Part shown: positions 59,212-64,000 of the stretch, in pieces
Position numbering within the stretch: position 1 is the stretch's first letter
Layout: each line of letters starts with the position of its first letter
Assembly: GCF_016775475.1 (NCBI RefSeq)
Contig: NZ_JAEUXJ010000005.1
Coordinates: 124,001-188,000 of the forward strand
From: Belnapia mucosa
Lineage (GTDB): Bacteria > Pseudomonadota > Alphaproteobacteria > Acetobacterales > Acetobacteraceae
DNA: 64,000 bases
Direction: 5' to 3'
Translations under genes and position numbers: made by a program
The notes under the pieces: model-generated
Told to the model about the DNA's origin: nothing
The model's database searches: none
What the model saw: the letters and a program-made list of their open reading frames with translations, nothing else

Positions 59212-60312
59212 TCAGAACAGCCGGTCCACCCAGCCATGCGGGTCGGGCGCCCGGCCGCGCTGGATCTCGATCAGCGCCGTCCGCAGCCGTTCCGTGACCT
59301 GCCCCGCCTGGCCACCGCCGATGGCGAATTCATGCCGGCGACCGCGGACCTGGCCGACCGGTGCCACCACGGCGGCGGTGCCGCAGGCGAAGGCCTCGGT
59401 CAGCCGGCCGCTGCGCGCATCCTCCTGCCACTGGTCGATCGCGTAGGGCTCCTCCCGCACCGTCAGGCCCATGTCGCGGGCCAGGATGAGGAGCGAGTCG
59501 CGGGTGACGCCCGGCAGGATGGTGCCGCCCAGCGGCGGCGTCCGCAGCGAGCCGTCGGCGAAGACGAACATGATGTTCATCCCGCCCAGCTCCTCGATCC
59601 AGCGCCGCTCCACCGCATCGAGGAAGATCGCCTGATCGCAGCCCTCACGCCCTGCCTCGGCCACGGCCTGCAGGCTGGCGCCGTAACTGCCGGCGCATTT
59701 GGCCGCGCCCGTGCCGCCCGGCGCGGCGCGCGTCAGCGTATCGGAAATCCAGAGCGTCAGCGGCTTCGTGGTGCTGCCGAAGATCGGCGCCGCCGGGGAG
59801 GCGATGACGCAGAACATGTAGTCCCGGCCCGGCCTGACCGCGAAGGAGGGATCGGTGCCCATCAGGAAGGGCCGCAGATAGAGCGAGGCGCCCTCCTGCC
59901 GGGGAATCCAGTCGCGGTCGGCGCGGACCAGGCTGCGCACGCCCTCGAGGAACAGCGCCTCCGGCACTGGCTCGATCCCCATCCGCGCGGCGGAGCGCTG
60001 CATTCGCCGTGCATTCTCGGCGGGGCGGAACAGCGCGGCGCCGCCATCCGGCAAGCCATAGGCCTTCATGCCTTCGAAGACGAGCTGGGCATATTGCAGC
60101 GCCATCGCCGCGGGATGCAGGCTGAGCGGCGCGGCGGCCTCGATCCGTCCGTCATGCCAGCCGCGATCCGGGGTGTAGCGCAGCGTCGCCATATGGTCGG
60201 TGAAGACGCGACCGAAGCCGGGATCGCGCAGCGCCGCCTGCCGCTCCGCCTCCGGGCGCCGCGGCGCCGCTGCGTCCTGCACGAAGACCGAAGCTTCCCC
60301 ATCCATCTGCAT
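59212..60312 (-). CDS. ilvE: Branched-chain amino acid aminotransferase, 366 aa
   Basis: Fold-type IV PLP enzyme of the BCAT II group. It has GFGRVFTDHMATLRYTPDRGW, ALQYAQLVFEGMKAYG near residue 74, the PLP-binding lysine in GTGAAKCAGSYG (Lys205), and the cofactor-phosphate loop ILPGVTRDSLL. The glutamate segment RRWIEELGGMNIMFVF is typical. ATG at 60312; GTG at 60315 and ATG at 60306 are alternatives. It is two bases upstream of the alpha/beta hydrolase gene. Confidence 0.95.
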   Translation of the reverse strand: MQMDGEASVFVQDAAAPRRPEAERQAALRDPGFGRVFTDHMATLRYTPDRGWHDGRIEAAAPLSLHPAAMALQYAQLVFEGMKAYGLPDGGAALFRPAENARRMQRSAARMGIEPVPEALFLEGVRSLVRADRDWIPRQEGASLYLRPFLMGTDPSFAVRPGRDYMFCVIASPAAPIFGSTTKPLTLWISDTLTRAAPGGTGAAKCAGSYGASLQAVAEAGREGCDQAIFLDAVERRWIEELGGMNIMFVFADGSLRTPPLGGTILPGVTRDSLLILARDMGLTVREEPYAIDQWQEDARSGRLTEAFACGTAAVVAPVGQVRGRRHEFAIGGGQAGQVTERLRTALIEIQRGRAPDPHGWVDRLF

Positions 60313-60342
60313 CACTCCCGAACCCCGCAGCGGCGGGTCGCG

Positions 60343-60810
60343 CTATCGAATTGCATAGACGTCATAGGTCGGCCCGCTCGGCGGCCGCTGGCCGATGCCC
60401 ACCGCCAGGATGCGGTTCAGCCAGGCCAGCGGCGCGGCGCCCGTCTCGAAGCGGATGGCGGTGCGGAAATAGTAGTCGGAGGGATCGACCGCCTCGCCGG
60501 CATTCAGCCGCGCCAGCACTTCGGCGCTGCCGGTGCGGATGCCGCTGTAATGCATGAAGGCCAGGTGCCCCTCCGCGGAGCGGATGGTCAGCCGCACATC
60601 CATATGCGCGGTGCCATCGGGATCGACGCGCAGCCAGTCGGCGGCGGTGCCGGGCAGCACCTCGCCAGTCAGGGCCGGGCCCTCGATCCGGCCGCCGGTG
60701 ACCGGGACGATGCGCAGATCGCCGGTGCGGGTCAGGCCGACCGGCTGCGGCGCGCCGACCGTGAGGGTGGCGCGGAAGAGGAATTCGCTGGCGAGCGGCA
60801 GCGGGGGCAT
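60343..60810 (-). CDS. DUF3237-family protein, 155 aa
   Basis: A small beta-barrel protein of the DUF3237/UPF0311 family, found often beside transporters or catabolic genes. Family marks are VGLTRTGDLRIVPVTGGRIEGPALTGEVLPG and ADWLRVDPDGTAHMDVRLTIRS-type strands (here VLPGTAADWLRVDPDG), YSGIRTG, and DYYFRTAIRFETGA at the end. Function unknown. ATG at 60810. It follows the rhodanese gene by 13 bases and probably shares its transcript. Confidence 0.92.
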   Translation of the reverse strand: MPPLPLASEFLFRATLTVGAPQPVGLTRTGDLRIVPVTGGRIEGPALTGEVLPGTAADWLRVDPDGTAHMDVRLTIRSAEGHLAFMHYSGIRTGSAEVLARLNAGEAVDPSDYYFRTAIRFETGAAPLAWLNRILAVGIGQRPPSGPTYDVYAIR

Positions 60811-60823
60811 GGCCTTCCTTCCC

Positions 60824-61240
60824 CTAGCGCTGCCGCCAGGGCAGGCCCTCGGCTTTCCAGCCGGCGACCGTGCCGCGATGGCCCTCGGCATCCACCGGCC
60901 CCTCGAACCCGTCGGCGACGTTGTAGGAGCGGGGGAAGCCGGCGGCTTGCGCCGCCTGCCCGGCCGCCAGGCTGCGGGCGCCGGAGCGGCAGATGAAGAA
61001 CAGCCGGTTCTCGGCCGTGAGCCCGGCCTTCCGCAGATGCTCGGGGAAGGCGCCGTTCACCTGCATGGAGGGATAGAGCTGCCAGGGGATCAGCAGCAGC
61101 TCCTTCCCCGCCGTGGTCACATCCGGCAGGCCGACGAAATTCCACTCCGCATCAGTTCGCACATCGATCAGCACGGCGGCGGGGTCGCCCTGGAGCGCCT
61201 CCCAGGTCTCGCGCGGGCTGATATCGGGAACACCGGGCAT
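60824..61240 (-). CDS. Single-domain rhodanese, 138 aa
   Basis: A sulfurtransferase domain with PAAVLIDVRTDAEWNFVGLP and the active loop FFICRSGARSLAAGQAAQAAG, whose Cys is the sulfur carrier. The loop CRSGAR is the thiosulfate/sulfane type rather than a phosphatase loop. No signal peptide, so cytoplasmic. Start ATG at 61240. It is divergent from the racemase-like gene and upstream of DUF3237. Confidence 0.94.
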   Translation of the reverse strand: MPGVPDISPRETWEALQGDPAAVLIDVRTDAEWNFVGLPDVTTAGKELLLIPWQLYPSMQVNGAFPEHLRKAGLTAENRLFFICRSGARSLAAGQAAQAAGFPRSYNVADGFEGPVDAEGHRGTVAGWKAEGLPWRQR

Positions 61241-61319
61241 GGGCTGGCTCCTTCGGACAGGGGCGCAGAAAAGACCCATCGGCGGCCGGGGGCAATCCGG
61301 TTGACCGGCGGCGCTTGGA

Positions 61320-61334
61320 CCGGGACAGTCCCGG
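61320..61334. promoter_or_regulatory. 15-bp palindrome one base before the racemase-like start
   Basis: CCGGGAC (61320-61326), A, GTCCCGG (61328-61334) is a perfect inverted repeat that ends one base before the ATG at 61336. It could be an operator or an RNA hairpin that covers the ribosome-binding region. No ribosome site other than this lies at the normal distance. Confidence 0.5.
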
Positions 61335-61335
61335 C

Positions 61336-62055
61336 ATGATCCGGCTCGGCATGCTCACCCCCTCCTCCAACACCGTGCTGGAGCCGCAGACCGCGGCGAT
61401 GCTGGCCGACCTGCCCGGCGTCACCGCGCATTTCGCCCGGCTGCGGGTGGTCGCGATCGATCTCGGCGAGGGATCGCGGGCGCAATTCACCCCAGGCCCG
61501 ATGCTGGCGGCGGCGGAGCTGCTGGCGGATGCGCGGGTGCATGCGATCTGCTGGAACGGCACCTCCGGCGCCTGGCTGGGGCTGGAGCAGGACCGGGCCA
61601 TCTGCGAGGCGATCACGCAGGGCACCGGCCTGCCGGCCCTGACCGCGACCACGGCGCTGCTGGCCGCGCTGGAGGGATTCGGGGCGCGACGGATCGGCCT
61701 CGTCACGCCCTATCTCGGCAGCGTGCAGGCGGCGATCACCGCGCGCTGGGCCGAACGCGGCCTCGACTGCGTCGCCGAGCGGCATCTCGAGGACCCCGGC
61801 AATTTCAGCTTCGCCGAGCATACGGAGGCGGTGGTGGCCGGGATGGTGCGCGAGGTGGCGGCGGCGCGGCCGGAGGCAATCGTGATCCACTGCACCAATT
61901 TCCGCGGCGCCGGGGTGGCCGCGGCGCTGGAGGCGGAGACCGGCATCCCGGTGCTGGACAGCATCGCCGTCTCGCTCTGGGGTGCGCTGCGGGCGGCGGG
62001 GGCGGAAACCGCGGGACTGGCGCGCTGGGGGCGGCTCTTCGCCTTGCCGCGTTAG
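61336..62055 (+). CDS. Asp/Glu racemase-superfamily protein (maleate isomerase / arylmalonate decarboxylase-like), 239 aa
   Basis: The two catalytic cysteines are in ICWNGTSGAWLGLEQDR and VIHCTNFRGAGVA, each in the conserved position, and the N-terminus IRLGMLTPSSNTVLEPQT is the maleate isomerase type with an anion-binding SSNT. GFGARRIGLVTPYLGSVQ follows. These enzymes isomerise or racemise small dicarboxylates. Substrate unknown. A 15-base palindrome lies directly before the ATG. Confidence 0.92.
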   Translation: MIRLGMLTPSSNTVLEPQTAAMLADLPGVTAHFARLRVVAIDLGEGSRAQFTPGPMLAAAELLADARVHAICWNGTSGAWLGLEQDRAICEAITQGTGLPALTATTALLAALEGFGARRIGLVTPYLGSVQAAITARWAERGLDCVAERHLEDPGNFSFAEHTEAVVAGMVREVAAARPEAIVIHCTNFRGAGVAAALEAETGIPVLDSIAVSLWGALRAAGAETAGLARWGRLFALPR

Positions 62056-62071
62056 GATTGTCTTAAAAATG

Positions 62072-62104
62072 TAACCGGTCTCTTTTTTGATTGATGATCG
62101 GTTA
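62072..62104. promoter_or_regulatory. AT-rich region with a TAACCG/CGGTTA inverted repeat before the metalloprotease gene
   Basis: TAACCG (62072-62077) and CGGTTA (62099-62104) face each other across 21 AT-rich bases that include a run of six Ts. It is among the most AT-rich stretches of the window and precedes the protease ATG at 62128. It may end the racemase transcript (the Ts) or be a promoter with flanking operator arms; the sequence cannot decide. Confidence 0.4.
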
Positions 62105-62127
62105 ACGGCAGCCCTATCCTTCGGGGC

Positions 62128-63732
62128 ATGAGCAGCCCCGACCCCTCCATCCTCCTCGGCCGCCAGCCCTGGCGTGGCGGCGGCCCGCTGGTCCTGACCT
62201 ACAGCTTCGCCGAGGACGGGCTGGATGCGGTCGGCAACCACCTCGCCGATGGCGCCTGGGCCGCCTTCACCGCGGCGCAGGAAGCGGCGGCGCGGCAGGC
62301 GCTGGCGGCCTGGGCGGCGGTCTCCGGCCTCAGCTTCCTTGAGGTGCCGGACTTCGTCGGTGGCGCCGGGATTGACCTGCGCTTCCGGCTGGAGGCGATG
62401 AGCCTCGGCGTACTCGGCACCGCGACCGGCCCGGGCGAGGGCGATATCGCGCTCAGCCTCGGCCTCTTCCGCGCCGACAGCCTGGCGCCGAGCCCGAGCC
62501 GCGTCGGCTTCGCCGTGCTGCTGCACGAGATCGGCCATGCCATCGGCCTCGACCACCCGGACGAGGTGCCAGGCGCAACGCGCGACCTGACCGTGATGGC
62601 GGATATGCGCGGCGTGCTGCCGCAGCCCGCGGCGCCGCGCGCCCTGGACGCGGCCGCCGCCCAGAGCCTCTATGGCACCGAGGCGGCGGAGCATGCGGCG
62701 GGCCTCGCCTGGGCCTGGGCCGATGGCGCGATGCATGGCACCGGCACCGCCGGCGACGACCGGCTGACTGGCACGGACCTGCCGAACCTGCTGCTGGGAG
62801 GCGTTGGGGATGACACGCTGATCGGCGGCGCTGCCAACGACACGCTGATGGGTGGCCCGGGCAATGACAGCATCGCCGGTGGCGCGGGCATCGATGTGCT
62901 GTGCCTCGAGACCCGGCTGGCCGATGTCGTGATCGACCTATCGGCCGGCAGCATCGCCGCGCCGGACGGCACCGACCGCTTCTCCGGCATCGAGGTCATC
63001 GCCTTGCAGGACGGGCGGCTGGTGATGGATGCGGACGATCCCGCCGCGCGCATCGCCCGGCTCTATCACGTCGCGCTGGACCGGGCGCCGGATACGACCG
63101 GCCTCGCCCATTGGACCCTGGCGCTGGAGCATGGCGCCCCGGCCGCCGCGATCGCCGCCGGCTTCCTCAACAGCGCTGAATTCGCCGCCCGCTTCGGCGC
63201 GCTGGACGATGCCGGCTTCGCCCGGCTGCTGGCTGGGCACATCGGCGCCCCGGACGCGGCCTGGGAGGTGCTGGATTCGCTGGCCGCCGGCGCCAGCCGG
63301 GCGGAGGCGCTGGTCGCGCTCGCCGATGGCTTCGCCGCCCGCCGCGCCACCGCCGCCAATCTCTCCGCCGGGGTCTGGGATGCGGCTGCGGGGGCGGAGG
63401 AGGCGGCGCTGCTGCACCGCCTCGCCTTCGGCGCCGCGCCGACGCCGGAAGATTGGGATGCCTCGACCATGGCCCTCGCTGCCGGCACCCCCGCTGCCAG
63501 CCTGGCCGCGGCCGAGCTGGAGCGGGCCGGCCTCAGCGGCTTGGCGCCGCCGGTGCTGGTGCCGCTGCTGCTGGACCATGCCCTGGGCCATGCGCCGGGC
63601 GAGGCGGTGACGGCATCCTGGTTGGCCCGCGCCGCAGCCCTGGATGCGCCCGCCCTGCTGGTGGCGATGGCGGAGGAGCTGCCGGAAACCCATTGGGTGA
63701 CGGTCAGCGCGGAGGGCGTGCTCTTCGCATGA
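62128..63732 (+). CDS. Serralysin/matrixin-like zinc metalloprotease with RTX repeats and DUF4214 region, 534 aa
   Basis: The zinc motif HEIGHAIGLDHP (ligands His133, His137, His143) with a Met-turn candidate in VMADM places it in clan MA. From about residue 210 come RTX nonapeptides, including GGVGDDTLIGGAANDTLMGG and GGPGNDSIAGGAGID, which bind calcium and mark type I secretion. A DUF4214-like module (RIARLYHVALDRAPDTTGLAHW and FLNSAEFAARFG) follows near 309-370. No N-terminal signal peptide. The genes of a dedicated exporter are not in this window. Confidence 0.9.
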   Translation: MSSPDPSILLGRQPWRGGGPLVLTYSFAEDGLDAVGNHLADGAWAAFTAAQEAAARQALAAWAAVSGLSFLEVPDFVGGAGIDLRFRLEAMSLGVLGTATGPGEGDIALSLGLFRADSLAPSPSRVGFAVLLHEIGHAIGLDHPDEVPGATRDLTVMADMRGVLPQPAAPRALDAAAAQSLYGTEAAEHAAGLAWAWADGAMHGTGTAGDDRLTGTDLPNLLLGGVGDDTLIGGAANDTLMGGPGNDSIAGGAGIDVLCLETRLADVVIDLSAGSIAAPDGTDRFSGIEVIALQDGRLVMDADDPAARIARLYHVALDRAPDTTGLAHWTLALEHGAPAAAIAAGFLNSAEFAARFGALDDAGFARLLAGHIGAPDAAWEVLDSLAAGASRAEALVALADGFAARRATAANLSAGVWDAAAGAEEAALLHRLAFGAAPTPEDWDASTMALAAGTPAASLAAAELERAGLSGLAPPVLVPLLLDHALGHAPGEAVTASWLARAAALDAPALLVAMAEELPETHWVTVSAEGVLFA

Positions 63733-63753
63733 GAGGGGGTTGCCGATGGCAGG

Positions 63754-63770
63754 ATGTTATAACATAACAT
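63754..63770. promoter_or_regulatory. Zur-like operator palindrome ATGTTAT-AAC-ATAACAT
   Basis: Seven-base arms ATGTTAT and ATAACAT are perfect inverted repeats around AAC. The core GTTAT-N3-ATAAC resembles the published Zur (zinc uptake regulator) box. It ends seven bases before the ATG of a TonB-dependent receptor and contains TATAAC as a possible -10, so a bound repressor would block RNA polymerase. It stands out strongly from the GC-rich surroundings. Confidence 0.65.
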
Positions 63771-63776
63771 GCCGCT

Positions 63777-64000
63777 ATGTCCCGACGTCTCCTCCCCCTG
63801 CTGCTGCTCGCCCCCTGCCCTGCCCTCGCGCAAGACGCGACGGAGGCGGTCCTGCCGGAACTGGTCGTCCAGGCGCAGCGCGCCGCCGCGGCCAGGCAGG
63901 ACATCCTCGCCCGCTTCGGCGCACGGGAGGTCACGGTGGACCGCCAGACCATCGAGGCGCTGCCGGGCGGCGCCGACCAACCACTGAACCAGGTGCTGCT
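63777..64000 (+). CDS. TonB-dependent receptor, 5' end only (3' end outside window)
   Basis: The frame is open to the window edge (74 codons). A signal peptide (MSRRLLPLLLLAPCPALAQD) is followed by a short extension and the plug-domain start FGAREVTVDRQTIEALPGG, then ADQPLNQVLL. This IEALPGGADxPLNQVLL pattern is the conserved start of a TonB-dependent receptor plug. The transported ligand is not readable; the Zur-like operator just upstream suggests zinc, or another metal complex, by regulation only. Confidence 0.8.
   Translation, partial: MSRRLLPLLLLAPCPALAQDATEAVLPELVVQAQRAAAARQDILARFGAREVTVDRQTIEALPGGADQPLNQVL

Overview
The window is very GC-rich, densely packed DNA, and I see no insertion sequence, integrase, phage module, rRNA operon or CRISPR array in it. 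The gene families point to an alphaproteobacterium, most likely an Acetobacteraceae/Roseomonas-like member. Support comes from the short-form Psd, DUF2842, ChrBA, a Bug-type binding protein and several other alphaproteobacterial families. This placement is inferred from gene content and composition. Genes are separated by few bases. ATGA or GTGA start/stop overlaps are common, and three convergent pairs share a TTAG overlap.

Layout. 1-6.7 kb: the 5' part of psd (cut by the window edge), a LysM protein, a membrane protein, a cytochrome b / cytochrome c' pair, a LOG-family hydrolase, tRNA-Pro(CGG) with a two-way terminator, DUF2842, apt and a Bug-like protein. 6.7-9.3 kb: a two-component output pair that closely resembles Vibrio LuxO (sigma-54 enhancer-binding regulator) and LuxU (Hpt). 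It is transcribed away from a strong -24/-12 promoter that drives a 100-residue exported protein of unknown family. 9.3-16 kb: GMC oxidoreductase with its LysR regulator and LysR box, DoxX, GNAT, MFS, and a trypsin-like protease whose N-terminal domain recurs twice in a protein at 54 kb. 16-19 kb: a copper operon copA-cueR-copZ with a CueR-type promoter whose predicted start point is the copA start codon. 19-30.6 kb: trpS; a ycgN / DapA-family / cupin / YgjP operon; a glycosyltransferase (apparent CTG start) - heparinase-like - rpe cluster; rsmB; a GT39-dedA pair; dapB. 30.7-38.9 kb: metK, trmB, DUF3072, a PHB-depolymerase-like esterase, an aldo/keto reductase, Mn-catalase and chrB-chrA. 39-47.7 kb: LysR-SDR-cupin; a YhiN-like flavoprotein; a beta-propeller / deacetylase / fatty-acid-hydroxylase operon; msrA-msrB; an RlmL-like methyltransferase. 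47.7-52.5 kb: an operon of a RutA-like flavin monooxygenase, two paralogous NitT/TauT-type binding proteins, a permease and an ATPase, without rutB-F. 52.6-64 kb: an acyltransferase, a class II aldolase, the two-repeat exported protein, a TPR lipoprotein, ispE, an AGE-family epimerase, an alpha/beta hydrolase, a branched-chain aminotransferase, DUF3237, rhodanese, an Asp/Glu racemase-like protein, an RTX metalloprotease with a DUF4214 domain, and the start of a TonB-dependent receptor preceded by a Zur-like palindrome.

The regulatory units are the most informative part. The LuxO/LuxU-like pair faces its probable sigma-54 target. The copper operon carries its own sensor. The TonB receptor carries a zinc-type operator. 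The RutA-like operon looks like an uptake-plus-cleavage module for an unidentified small substrate. All functional calls were made by reading motifs in the sequence; no database search was run.
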